DNA of 64,000 nucleotides from contig JADJOE010000003.1 in assembly GCA_016713905.1 (NCBI GenBank), forward strand, positions 868,001 through 932,000, read 5' to 3'. The DNA is from Candidatus Vicinibacter proximus. GTDB lineage: Bacteria > Bacteroidota > Bacteroidia > Chitinophagales > Saprospiraceae. Below are positions 7,757 through 16,531 of this stretch, piece by piece; position 1 is the first letter of the stretch, and every line of letters starts with the position of its first letter. The position numbers were made by a program, and so were the translations under genes. The notes under the pieces were generated by a model that was given only the letters and a program-made list of their open reading frames with translations, made no database searches and was not told the DNA's origin.

Positions 7757-7779
7757 TGATAATATCTTGAAAGATTTAT

Positions 7780-7947
7780 TTAAAAGAGAATTGAAACCAA
7801 CTTTAATGCTGTATCGGCAATATTTACAATAAAACTATCCAGACTAAAATCATAAGGACAACCATATCCTCGATTACAAGATGTCATAGAAATAAGTAAT
7901 AAAACGATTACAACAGGGTAGGTTGATGGATTTCTTTTGAATTTCAT
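7780..7947 (-). CDS. Small putative lipoprotein (55 aa)
   Basis: A 55-codon frame with ATG at 7947 and TAA at 7780-7782. The product begins MKFKRNPSTYPVVIVLLLIS and continues to a lipobox-like MTSC (Cys24), giving a mature peptide of about 32 residues with a second Cys and an amphipathic end. Support for a real gene: a basic, hydrophobic lipoprotein-type leader, a TAnnTTTG promoter box 47 bases upstream and a strong intrinsic terminator 23 bases downstream. I do not recognise the family. A role at the membrane surface is all that can be inferred. Confidence 0.6.
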   Translation of the reverse strand: MKFKRNPSTYPVVIVLLLISMTSCNRGYGCPYDFSLDSFIVNIADTALKLVSILF

Positions 7948-7993
7948 GGCAGTAAGTTTAATATTGAAAAACTGATGTCAATAAAACGCTGCG

Positions 7994-8001
7994 CAAAGTT
8001 A
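7994..8001 (-). promoter_or_regulatory. -7 box for the small lipoprotein gene
   Basis: TAACTTTG on the minus strand fits TAnnTTTG. Transcription would start near 7987, giving a leader of about 40 bases before the ATG at 7947. It is back to back with the mpl promoter box at 8023-8030. Confidence 0.5.
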
Positions 8002-8022
8002 CATTATTATATTAAATTATTC

Positions 8023-8030
8023 TAAGTTTG
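8023..8030 (+). promoter_or_regulatory. -7 box for mpl
   Basis: TAAGTTTG on the plus strand fits TAnnTTTG. The start point would fall near 8037, upstream of the ATG at 8055 but downstream of the alternative TTG at 8028. This supports the ATG as the true start of mpl. Confidence 0.45.
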
Positions 8031-8054
8031 GGTCGAATTATAAAATTTTGTAAT

Positions 8055-9422
8055 ATGAACCAGAAGATACACCTAATAGCTATTGGAGGGAGCGTTATGC
8101 ATAATTTGGCACTCGCATTACACCAGGCAGGTTATTTGATTAGCGGATCTGACGACCAGATTTATGAACCAGCTAAGTCCAGGTTATCAAGTGTTGGAAT
8201 TTTACCCCCCAGGGAAGGTTGGTTTCCAGAGAAAATAGACTCGAGTTTGGACCTGGTCATTTTGGGAATGCATGCCAAAAATGACAACCCAGAAATTCAA
8301 AAAGCGCTTGAATTAGGTATAAAATTGTTTTCATTTCCAGAATATGTATATAATCAATATAAGGATAAGCAAAGATTGGTAATTGCTGGTAGCCATGGCA
8401 AAACTACCACGACATCTATGTTAATGCATGTGCTGAAAAGTTTGGGTAGAAAATTTGACTATTTGGTAGGAGCTCAATTGGAAGGTTTTAACGAAATGGT
8501 TTCCTTTTCAGATGCTAATCTAGCCATAATTGAGGGAGATGAATATCTCAGTTCATGTCTGGACAATCAACCTAAATTTCTACATTACAAGCCTCAAATT
8601 GCCATAATAACAGGAATTGCATGGGATCACTACAATGTATTTCCTACTTATGATTCATACAAAAAAGCATTCTCAGATTTTATTTTGTCGATTCCTGAGG
8701 GTGGGCATTTGATTTACTTCAGTAAGGACATTGAATTGTCCAGGTTAGTTATGAAGTTTGGCACCCATCTTAATTGCATTCCCTATAGTGAAGCACCCTA
8801 TGTTCAAAAAGAACTGGATACCTTTCTTATTGGAGAAAAAGCATGTCACAAATTAAATGTTTTTGGTAAGCACAATCTTCAAAATATCCAGTCCATTTTA
8901 TTGGCAAGTCAATTATTAGGTATTCCTGAAGGGATCAGTTCAGAGGCAATCGGTAATTTTAATGGAGCTTCCAGGAGGTTAGAACTACTTGAAGCAAATG
9001 AAAACAGATGGATTTACCAGGATTTCGCCCATGCTCCTTCTAAGGTAAAAGCAACTTTAGAAGCCATTAGAGAAAAATTTAAAAATAATAAAGCGCTGGT
9101 TGTCTTAGAGTTGCATACATATAGCAGCTTGAATAAGGATTTTATTCCTCAATATTTGGGCACCTTAGACCCGGTCGATTTTGTAATTGTGTATTATGAT
9201 GAAAAAGCACTAGAAATAAAACGAATGCCAGAATTGGATCCTAATTTTATATGTTCGGCATTTGGTAGGACAGATATATTAGTCTTAAAAAATTCAAATA
9301 GACTGAAAGAACAAATTTTAGATTCCTCAAGACTTGCTGAAGTTATTTTATTTCTAGGGTCTGGAAACTTTGGAGGCCTGAATATCAGGAGTTTAGCAAA
9401 AGAAATAATGCTTAAGCAGTGA
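8055..9422 (+). CDS. mpl: UDP-N-acetylmuramate:tripeptide ligase Mpl (peptidoglycan recycling)
   Basis: A 455-residue Mur-ligase superfamily enzyme that attaches recycled L-Ala-gamma-D-Glu-meso-DAP tripeptide to UDP-MurNAc in the cytoplasm. Seen in order: a Rossmann-like start HLIAIGGSVMHNLALAL, the ATP loop GSHGKTTTTSM near residues 115-125, the EGDEYLSS metal/substrate block, GIAWDHYNVF, GKHNLQNIQS and the NGASRRLE segment. The MHNLALALHQAG start and the EGDEY sequence are typical of Mpl rather than MurC. The ATG at 8055 is chosen over a TTG at 8028 that overlaps the promoter. It converges with the ABC ATPase gene with 5 bases between stops. Confidence 0.9.
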   Translation: MNQKIHLIAIGGSVMHNLALALHQAGYLISGSDDQIYEPAKSRLSSVGILPPREGWFPEKIDSSLDLVILGMHAKNDNPEIQKALELGIKLFSFPEYVYNQYKDKQRLVIAGSHGKTTTTSMLMHVLKSLGRKFDYLVGAQLEGFNEMVSFSDANLAIIEGDEYLSSCLDNQPKFLHYKPQIAIITGIAWDHYNVFPTYDSYKKAFSDFILSIPEGGHLIYFSKDIELSRLVMKFGTHLNCIPYSEAPYVQKELDTFLIGEKACHKLNVFGKHNLQNIQSILLASQLLGIPEGISSEAIGNFNGASRRLELLEANENRWIYQDFAHAPSKVKATLEAIREKFKNNKALVVLELHTYSSLNKDFIPQYLGTLDPVDFVIVYYDEKALEIKRMPELDPNFICSAFGRTDILVLKNSNRLKEQILDSSRLAEVILFLGSGNFGGLNIRSLAKEIMLKQ

Positions 9423-9427
9423 TTTTA

Positions 9428-11140
9428 TTACCTAGGTATGGATTCGATAAGATGCTTCGTATAATCTGTTGTGGGATGATTTAAAATTTGAAATGGCAAA
9501 CCTTCTTCAACAATTTCCCCATTTTTCATTACCATTATACGGTCAGCTATAAAATTTACTACTGAAAAATCATGTGTAATAAAAAGATAGCTTAATTTAA
9601 ATTTCTCTTTGAGTTGAGTTAAAAGGTTTAAAACCTGAGCTTGAATAGAAACATCCAATGCGGAAACAGATTCGTCAAATATGATAAATTTTGGTTTTAA
9701 AGCTAAAGATCTTGCGATGCAAATTCTCTGTCTTTGGCCACCCGAAAACTGAAATGGATATCTGTCAAAATGCTCAGGCCTAAGTCCAACTTCCATCAAT
9801 AGTTCAATGGCAGCATCTTTTCTTTCTTTAGCGTTATTAAAAAGTCTATGTACTTTCATCGGTTCAACAATTGCATCACCAATTTTTTTTCTAGGATTTA
9901 AGGATGAAAATGGATCTTGAAAAATAATTTGCATTTCCTTTCTTAAAGCTTTCCATTCCCTTTCACTATAACTTGTACAGTCAATTCCTTCATATTTAAT
10001 TTGCCCGGCTTCAATCTGAATCAAATTTAAAATCGCTTTTCCAATGCTTGATTTGCCACTTCCTGACTCGCCTACAAGTCCAACAGATTCTCCTGGCCTG
10101 ATTGTAAAACTAACATTTTTTACGGCTGTAAATTTTTGAGTAACCTTGCCAAAAATATTTCTTTGTAACGGATAGGATATGCCAAGTTCGTTAATTTCTA
10201 AAATTGGCTTACATTGGTTAAAATCTTCCGCTTTTCGATTTTGTTCTAAACTAGAAATGATCATTGTATCATTATACCATTTGTTCTTTTCGCTCCCTTC
10301 GAGAAAATCCTGAACGGTTGGTAAATGTCTTAGTTTACAATCCAAAGGAGGTTTGCAATTTATCAATCCCTTTGTATATGGATGAGTAGCTTCCAAGAAA
10401 ATTTTTTGTGTGGTATTTGACTCTATGATTTGACCATTTTGCATCACTATTACCCGATCGCAAACATTACGTATAACCCCAAGATCATGAGAAATAAAAA
10501 TAAGTGTTAAATTCATTTCCTTGCGAATCTCCTCAAGTAATTCCAGTATTTTTTTCTGGATAGTTACATCAAGTGCAGTAGTCGGCTCATCAGCAATAAT
10601 GACCTTCGGTTCACAGCACAAAGCAATAGCAATCAAAACTCGCTGAAGTTGCCCGCCACTTAACTGATGGGGATATGCGTCGTACACCCTTTCAACATCT
10701 TTTAACCCTACCTTACGAAACCAATATTCAACTTTAGAACGATATTCTGATTTAGGCCCTATTTTATGGGCAGCGAGAGCTTCCTTTACCTGAAATCCAC
10801 AAGTTAATAAAGGATTCAATGCAGACATTGGCTCCTGAAAAATCATGGCAATTTTTCTGCCCCTGTAAAGTCTTATATCGTTTTCTTCTAGCTTTATAAG
10901 GTCTACAACTTTCCCTTCATCTTCCTGAAAAAAAATTTTGCCAGAATCGTATTTTGCCCGGGAACCCAATAATTTCATAATACTTAATGAAGTAACAGAT
11001 TTGCCACTTCCTGATTCGCCCACAATTCCGAGTGATTCACCCTCAAAAACACTAAAATTAATTTCCTTTATGGCCTGTTGCCATATTTTTCCTGAATAAA
11101 AAGAAACACTTAGATCCTGAATTTCAAGTATTTTCACCAT
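9428..11140 (-). CDS. Di/oligopeptide ABC transporter, fused double ATP-binding protein
   Basis: About 570 residues containing two complete ABC ATPase domains, as in GsiA/YejF or fused DppD-DppF. Domain 1 has the Walker A GESGSGKSVTS, signature LSGGQ and IIADEPTTALD. Domain 2 has GESGSGKSSIG, signature FSGGQRQR and IIFDESVSALD. It should power uptake of peptides or a similar solute through DppB/DppC-type permeases. Only one such permease (19421-20476) is in the window, far away and on the other strand. The second in-frame ATG (11140, MVKILEIQDL) is chosen because it gives the usual ABC start; an upstream ATG at 11164 is possible. Confidence 0.88.
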   Translation of the reverse strand: MVKILEIQDLSVSFYSGKIWQQAIKEINFSVFEGESLGIVGESGSGKSVTSLSIMKLLGSRAKYDSGKIFFQEDEGKVVDLIKLEENDIRLYRGRKIAMIFQEPMSALNPLLTCGFQVKEALAAHKIGPKSEYRSKVEYWFRKVGLKDVERVYDAYPHQLSGGQLQRVLIAIALCCEPKVIIADEPTTALDVTIQKKILELLEEIRKEMNLTLIFISHDLGVIRNVCDRVIVMQNGQIIESNTTQKIFLEATHPYTKGLINCKPPLDCKLRHLPTVQDFLEGSEKNKWYNDTMIISSLEQNRKAEDFNQCKPILEINELGISYPLQRNIFGKVTQKFTAVKNVSFTIRPGESVGLVGESGSGKSSIGKAILNLIQIEAGQIKYEGIDCTSYSEREWKALRKEMQIIFQDPFSSLNPRKKIGDAIVEPMKVHRLFNNAKERKDAAIELLMEVGLRPEHFDRYPFQFSGGQRQRICIARSLALKPKFIIFDESVSALDVSIQAQVLNLLTQLKEKFKLSYLFITHDFSVVNFIADRIMVMKNGEIVEEGLPFQILNHPTTDYTKHLIESIPR

Positions 11141-11234
11141 GCAAATTAAACTAAAATCATTCATTTGGGGTTAAAATTTGTATCGTCCTTCAATTTTTTA
11201 TTTCCTAGGCCGTTAATTTTTTTAAAGTATCCGT

Positions 11235-14200
11235 ATGAACAGTAAACTAAAGTGGTTTTTAAGATTGATAGGTATTTTTGTTTTGGTGATAATCCTATTG
11301 ACAATTCTAGTTCCCGTCTTGTATAAAAAGGAAATTAAGGAAAAATTGAAACAAGGTATAAACCAGGAGATTAATGGAAATTTTGATTTTGCGGATATTT
11401 CACTTTCAATTTTAAAGCACTTTCCCAGATTAAGCCTTAGTATTGAAAACCCTGTAATACTATCTTATGAACATCAGGATACAACGATGTTATTTAGATC
11501 TGAAAAATTGGATCTGGATTTTGATTTTTGGAATGTTATTTCTAAAAGTGAAGTTTTAACCATAAAAGCATTTTATTTAATTAAACCCGAGATTAATTTA
11601 ATTTCCTTCCCTGACTCAACTGCCAATTTCAATTTACTAAAATCAGACCCAAATGTTGAAAAACAAAATGAAAGTCCATTAAGACTAATTTTAGATCATT
11701 ACGAAATAAAGTCGGGTGAAATAGTTTTAGACGATAGACTGAATAGAATAAGTGTAGAAGCTAAAAATTTTAATCATGCTGGAAGTGGAAATTTTAAAAA
11801 CAATCTGGTAAGCTTAAAAACCAAAACAAATATCGAAGCTCTATCTTATATTTCTTCAAACTTGACTTTGCTCAGAAATTGTAAAATTCTTTCAGAATTG
11901 GACTTAGAAATTGATCAGGACAGTTCCATATATTCAATCCAAAAGGGTGATTTTTCCATAAATGCTTTAAAAGTCCTCATAAATGGAAACTTAAAATTAA
12001 ATGTTGATGGTTCAAATAGTTTAAATTTAAGTATAGAAAGCCCAGGGACAGAATTCAAAGAGTTATTTTCACTTATTCCAAATGCGTATAAGGGAGATTT
12101 CAAAGACCTACAATCCACCGGACATTTTAATTTAAAAGGAAAAATAGCAGGAATACTTAATACCAAGCAAAATGTCTTCCCGGATTGGGATTTTATGATA
12201 AAAGTTATCAACGGTGGAATTCAATACCCAGGGATGTCAGTTTCTTTAGAAAAAGTAAACATGGATTTAACAACATCCAATAGGGGACCGGATATGGATA
12301 AGGCATATATTAAGATCAATCCTTTCAACTTTGAATTAAATAAAAATCCAATTCATGGTTTTCTGTTCCTAGATCAACTAATGGGAAATACACACTTTTT
12401 GGGTGAAATAAAAGGAGTATTTTCATTGGATGATTATAAGAAGTTCATGCCCTTAGATGAACAAGTCCAATTAAGTGGCAAGTTAGACTGTGATTTTAAT
12501 TTTGATTTAGACAAACAAATGATTGATCAAGCAACTTATGATAAAATGAAGGTGGCAGGATTTCTTAAGATAAATTCACTGATCTATAAAGACCCATCCA
12601 TGCCAAGTATTGGTATCCCAAATATGGAATTGCAATTTGATAATAGTTCTTGTGTAATTAAACAAAGTAAGATTTTATTTGGCAAAAGTGATATAGAATT
12701 AAATGGTATACTGACAAATCCATTTGCACTCATAATTGATAAAGGCTACAGCACAGGAAAGATTAGCTTTAACGGAAAATACTTAGATGTCAATGAATGG
12801 ATGGAAGAAAATGCCCCTATAGGTGATCAGAAAAATAATATCTATGCGATTCCTGACACCTCATCTTTTGTTCTTGATTTAATTCACAAATTAGAAATAT
12901 CATTTATTGGAACCTATAATAAAATAGTTTATGATTCTTACAAAATTGAAAATGCCTATTTAGACGGCGAACTTAAACGCGATAGGATAGTTTTGCATTC
13001 ATTAAAAATTTCAGTTAACAATAACCCAATGAGTGTTACAGGCGTTTTGGAATCACCTATGGCATATGCCATGCAAAACAAGACATTGAAAGGATCTCTA
13101 CAAATTAATGGAAATAGATTTGATTTAGTTTCATTTATGGGTGATGAAGCTCCGCAAGGAAATTCAGTATCAAATGGCGAACCTACATCTGAGCCGTTTG
13201 TAGTTCCAGAAAATATGGATTTAGATTTATTGTTTGATATTGGCACATTGGTGTACGATAAATGGCAACTGGATAAGGCTAAGGGATTAATAGAAATATT
13301 GGATAATGAAATGCAGATTCATAATTTTCAGACATCAACGCTTGGAGGCAATATGGTTTTGAATGGAATTTACAATACTTCAAACCCACAAAAACCACAT
13401 TTTGACATGAAATACGACATGACTAAATTGAAATTCTCTAAGGCTTACGAATCCATAGTTAGTTTTAAAATTCTGGCACCAATAGCAAAATTTATTGAAG
13501 GGAGTTTTAATTCATCCATAGTTTTTTCTGGAAATATGAATAAAGACATGATGCCGGATTTCGCTTCATTGAATGTAAATGGGATAATTGAAACCCTTGA
13601 CGGAGTCATTAAAGGATATAAACCATTGGAACAAGTAGCGGAGAGACTAAATATAAAAGAATTAAAAAGTGTGAGTCTCCAAAATACAAAAAACTGGTTT
13701 AATATAGAAAACGGATCAGTTTATTTAAAGCCAGCCACTAAAAAAGTAAATGATGTAGAAATGATTTTCTCTGGTTCTCACAAAATTAGTGGACCTATGG
13801 ATTATGATTTTACATTTAAAATTCCGAGATCAAAATTTCAGAACAATTCTATAGGCTCTGCTGCTGAAACAGGAATATCATTTCTTAAAAATCTAGCTTC
13901 AAAGACAGGCTATAACCTTGATATAGGAAAAAACGTGAACGTCTTAGTAAATTTTAGTGGAAAACTATTAGATCCAAAGATTAATTTTAAACTATTGGGC
14001 ACAGATGGTAAAAGCCTAGAAGATGAAGCAAAAAATACCATGAATGATGCCGTAGACAAGGCAAAGGACTCTTTAATGCGAAAAGCTGAGTCTGAGTTAG
14101 AAAAGGAAAAGCAAAAAGTTATAAAGGAGACAAAAAGAATAGAAGATAGTATAAGGGTTGCAATTTCTAAGAAAACAGAGGAAGAGAAGAAAAAAATATT

Positions 14201-14384
14201 GGAAAAAGCAGCAAAAGAAGCCGAAAAATATGTGGATTCTAATTTGCTCAATAAAGGCAAAGATGTTTTAAATGAAAAATTAGGGAAAGAGGCTGATAAA
14301 ATATTAAAGGAAGGCGGACAAAAAGAGGTGGAACAAATTAAGGACAAGGTTCAGGAATGGAACCCGTTCAAAAAGAAAAAATAA
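11235..14384 (+). CDS. Large AsmA-like membrane-anchored protein
   Basis: A 1049-residue protein with one N-terminal transmembrane helix (about residues 8-29). A very long beta-rich region with the repetitive groove-forming strands of the AsmA/TamB-like superfamily follows, including an AsmA-like C-terminal domain (about 690-950). It ends in a highly charged Lys/Glu coiled coil (about 955-1035). Members span the periplasm and are linked to phospholipid transport and outer-membrane homeostasis in proteobacteria. The C-terminal coiled coil is a notable addition. It diverges from the ABC ATPase gene and stands alone, 62 bases before the MscS gene. Confidence 0.8.
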   Translation: MNSKLKWFLRLIGIFVLVIILLTILVPVLYKKEIKEKLKQGINQEINGNFDFADISLSILKHFPRLSLSIENPVILSYEHQDTTMLFRSEKLDLDFDFWNVISKSEVLTIKAFYLIKPEINLISFPDSTANFNLLKSDPNVEKQNESPLRLILDHYEIKSGEIVLDDRLNRISVEAKNFNHAGSGNFKNNLVSLKTKTNIEALSYISSNLTLLRNCKILSELDLEIDQDSSIYSIQKGDFSINALKVLINGNLKLNVDGSNSLNLSIESPGTEFKELFSLIPNAYKGDFKDLQSTGHFNLKGKIAGILNTKQNVFPDWDFMIKVINGGIQYPGMSVSLEKVNMDLTTSNRGPDMDKAYIKINPFNFELNKNPIHGFLFLDQLMGNTHFLGEIKGVFSLDDYKKFMPLDEQVQLSGKLDCDFNFDLDKQMIDQATYDKMKVAGFLKINSLIYKDPSMPSIGIPNMELQFDNSSCVIKQSKILFGKSDIELNGILTNPFALIIDKGYSTGKISFNGKYLDVNEWMEENAPIGDQKNNIYAIPDTSSFVLDLIHKLEISFIGTYNKIVYDSYKIENAYLDGELKRDRIVLHSLKISVNNNPMSVTGVLESPMAYAMQNKTLKGSLQINGNRFDLVSFMGDEAPQGNSVSNGEPTSEPFVVPENMDLDLLFDIGTLVYDKWQLDKAKGLIEILDNEMQIHNFQTSTLGGNMVLNGIYNTSNPQKPHFDMKYDMTKLKFSKAYESIVSFKILAPIAKFIEGSFNSSIVFSGNMNKDMMPDFASLNVNGIIETLDGVIKGYKPLEQVAERLNIKELKSVSLQNTKNWFNIENGSVYLKPATKKVNDVEMIFSGSHKISGPMDYDFTFKIPRSKFQNNSIGSAAETGISFLKNLASKTGYNLDIGKNVNVLVNFSGKLLDPKINFKLLGTDGKSLEDEAKNTMNDAVDKAKDSLMRKAESELEKEKQKVIKETKRIEDSIRVAISKKTEEEKKKILEKAAKEAEKYVDSNLLNKGKDVLNEKLGKEADKILKEGGQKEVEQIKDKVQEWNPFKKKK

Positions 14385-14446
14385 TTTATAATACCAGCTT
14401 CAAACTTCTATTTGTTTATTGGAATTTTTTATAATCATTACTTAAG

Positions 14447-15292
14447 ATGGAAATTGTAAAGTTTATTTTTAAAATATTTTTACTATTCCTTTTATTGGTT
14501 TCGAAGGAAGGTGTCTATGATGCATTTAGGTTGCCTGATTTATTTTACTCCCCAGTAATTAAATCTATGCATCAATTTCTTCTCTTTTGGTTATCTATTA
14601 ATCTAATTGTCAGATTTAACCAATTTGTTTATAGAAAAAGAAAAAAATTGGGGCATAAGTACTCGGACAATGTTATTGTAGGTCTCCAGAATATATATTA
14701 CCTTTTGACAACCTTGGCTATTATCGTAATGATAGTTGGTTTCTTTGGTATTGAATTTTCTAAATTTTTAACAGCTTTATCCATAGTGGCTGCAGCTATA
14801 GCGATAATATCCAAAGATTTGGTAAGTGATATTTTGACCGGCATTTTACTTTCTTTTTCAAAGGATATTGCATTAGGAGATTATGTACGAATAGGCGATT
14901 ATAAGGGTCGGGTAATGGATATTAATATATATAAGATCATTTTGCATAATGAAGATGATGACATTATATATATCCCTAATTCAAAAGCATATTTTTCAGA
15001 TATTGTAAATTATACTCAAAAGGAAATTCGAAAATATAATGTTGAATTTTCAATACCTACAGATAATGACGTTACTTTAGACGAGTTAAAGAGGACAATG
15101 GATAAAACTTTTGTTGATTATAAAAATTATCTTGATCCAAATTCAGAAAAATTGAAAATTACTGCGATTAATAAAGATGATTTTAGATATAAAATTCAGT
15201 TCAAGTTAAATCAAGTAAACCCTAAGATTGCTGAAGAAATAAAATCCCGGATACTAACAGAAATACTTAAAAAAATACAATTGATGAGTTAA
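14447..15292 (+). CDS. Small mechanosensitive ion channel (MscS family)
   Basis: A 281-residue protein with three N-terminal hydrophobic segments (about 5-20, 40-60, 82-103). A pore-lining helix rich in Ala/Gly/Ser (VAAAIAIISKDLVSDILTG, about 115-135) precedes the beta domain with GDYVRIGDYKGRVMDI, the family hallmark. A small alpha/beta C-terminal domain closes the protein. It should open on membrane tension and release solutes during osmotic downshock. It ends 3 bases before the convergent EamA gene. Confidence 0.9.
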   Translation: MEIVKFIFKIFLLFLLLVSKEGVYDAFRLPDLFYSPVIKSMHQFLLFWLSINLIVRFNQFVYRKRKKLGHKYSDNVIVGLQNIYYLLTTLAIIVMIVGFFGIEFSKFLTALSIVAAAIAIISKDLVSDILTGILLSFSKDIALGDYVRIGDYKGRVMDINIYKIILHNEDDDIIYIPNSKAYFSDIVNYTQKEIRKYNVEFSIPTDNDVTLDELKRTMDKTFVDYKNYLDPNSEKLKITAINKDDFRYKIQFKLNQVNPKIAEEIKSRILTEILKKIQLMS

Positions 15293-15295
15293 TTT

Positions 15296-16198
15296 TTAAG
15301 CTTTATGCTTTCGATACTCTGAATAATTTAAAATAAAAACTCCAAAAAGTGTAAATATCGCTCCATATATAATTCTGTAGGTGAATGGTTCGTTCAAAAT
15401 AAAGTACCCAAGAAACATGGCAATTATTGGATTGATATAACTTTGAATACTGACTACTGTAGCTGGTAAATGTCTGAGCGCATAGATATAACAACTGTAT
15501 GCCACCAGCGAACCCATAACGATCAAGTATAACCAAATATAAAACATCTCCTTGGTTAAGGAAAAATTCGAAAGTTCCTCAAAGGAAACACATAAAAACG
15601 CCATTGGTAATCCACCAAAAAACATTTGGAAACCTGCGGCCATAAGAGGGGAGTAGGGATAAGTTTTAGTTTTGCTAATTACAGATCCTACACCCCAGGC
15701 ACCGACTGATACAATGGTTAGGATAAATCCTATAGCTGTCGTGTTCTGACCAATCGGCCATGAAAATTTATCAAAACAAATAAAGATTAGTCCAACAAAA
15801 CCAAGAAAAATACCAAACCAACCTAATGAACTCAATTGATCAGATGGTCTAAAATAAATGGTGAGCAATGCAATAATGATTGGTGAAAGCGAAGCCAGGA
15901 TAGCTGAAATTCCGCTATCAATATAGCTTAAGCCATAAGTACCTATTCCATTACCTAATGTAATTAATAGGAATGCAAGCAAGACTTGAAATAAAATGTA
16001 TTTTTTTGATGGCAATGGTGCTCTCTTAATCAAAAAAATATAAACTAAAATTATCGTACCTGAAACGATCTGTCTTACAGAGGTAAAAAAAAAAGGCGGA
16101 ATCCTTGTTACCCCCAATTTATTTACGAGATAAGTTGTTCCCCAGATTAGACAAGTTAGAATTAAAGCCAGATAAGCTTTTGAATGTACCCCTTTCAT
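15296..16198 (-). CDS. EamA/DMT family transporter
   Basis: A 300-residue membrane protein with ten hydrophobic segments arranged as two repeats of five, each with the EamA pattern (first repeat start CLIWGTTYLVNKLGV; second repeat SVGAWGVGSVISK). Family members export amino acids, nucleobases or metabolites from the cytoplasm; the substrate here is not predictable. It starts 3 bases after the ferredoxin stop and is the last gene of the bshC-FNR-ferredoxin run, so it is probably co-transcribed. Confidence 0.88.
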   Translation of the reverse strand: MKGVHSKAYLALILTCLIWGTTYLVNKLGVTRIPPFFFTSVRQIVSGTIILVYIFLIKRAPLPSKKYILFQVLLAFLLITLGNGIGTYGLSYIDSGISAILASLSPIIIALLTIYFRPSDQLSSLGWFGIFLGFVGLIFICFDKFSWPIGQNTTAIGFILTIVSVGAWGVGSVISKTKTYPYSPLMAAGFQMFFGGLPMAFLCVSFEELSNFSLTKEMFYIWLYLIVMGSLVAYSCYIYALRHLPATVVSIQSYINPIIAMFLGYFILNEPFTYRIIYGAIFTLFGVFILNYSEYRKHKA

Positions 16199-16201
16199 AG
16201 T

Positions 16202-16519
16202 TTAAAGTGGTGCAAGCTTTACTTTTAGATGATTGGTTTCATCATTTAATTTAATCTGACAAGCTAAACGGCTGTTATTAGTAGATAAAGGAAGTTGATC
16301 CAGCATTAAAGCTTCTTCATCATTCATTAGTGGTAATGTATGGTTTGAAAGTATTAACACATGACATGATCCACACAAAGCCATTCCACCACATGTCCCA
16401 TCCACTGGCAGGTCAGCGGCTTTACATAATTCCATTAAATTCAAACCACTTTTTGTTGGAATATTTAATGCATGTTCTAAATTTTCTCTGTCAACTATAA
16501 TAATCTCTAATTCTTCCAT
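16202..16519 (-). CDS. [2Fe-2S] ferredoxin (adrenodoxin type)
   Basis: A 105-residue beta-grasp ferredoxin. Four cysteines follow the vertebrate/ISC pattern: CGGMALCGSC supplies three (C-x5-C-x2-C, about residues 43-52), and a fourth lies in RLACQIKL near residue 90. It carries single electrons in the cytoplasm. The gene is 12 bases after the TrxR-like ferredoxin reductase, the likely electron donor, and 3 bases before the EamA transporter. No isc/suf genes are nearby, so its acceptor is unknown. Confidence 0.9.
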   Translation of the reverse strand: MEELEIIIVDRENLEHALNIPTKSGLNLMELCKAADLPVDGTCGGMALCGSCHVLILSNHTLPLMNDEEALMLDQLPLSTNNSRLACQIKLNDETNHLKVKLAPL

Positions 16520-16531
16520 CTATATAATAAA

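Noticed and set aside
8028..8054. TTG start of mpl at 8028.
   Set aside because: The TTG is part of the TAAGTTTG promoter box, and Mpl homology begins after the ATG at 8055.
13910..14347. 145-codon antisense frame rich in Ser/Phe opposite the C-terminal coiled coil of the AsmA-like protein.
   Set aside because: It is the complement of Lys/Glu-rich coding sequence, which produces long Phe/Ser frames by chance; the sense frame is clearly coding.
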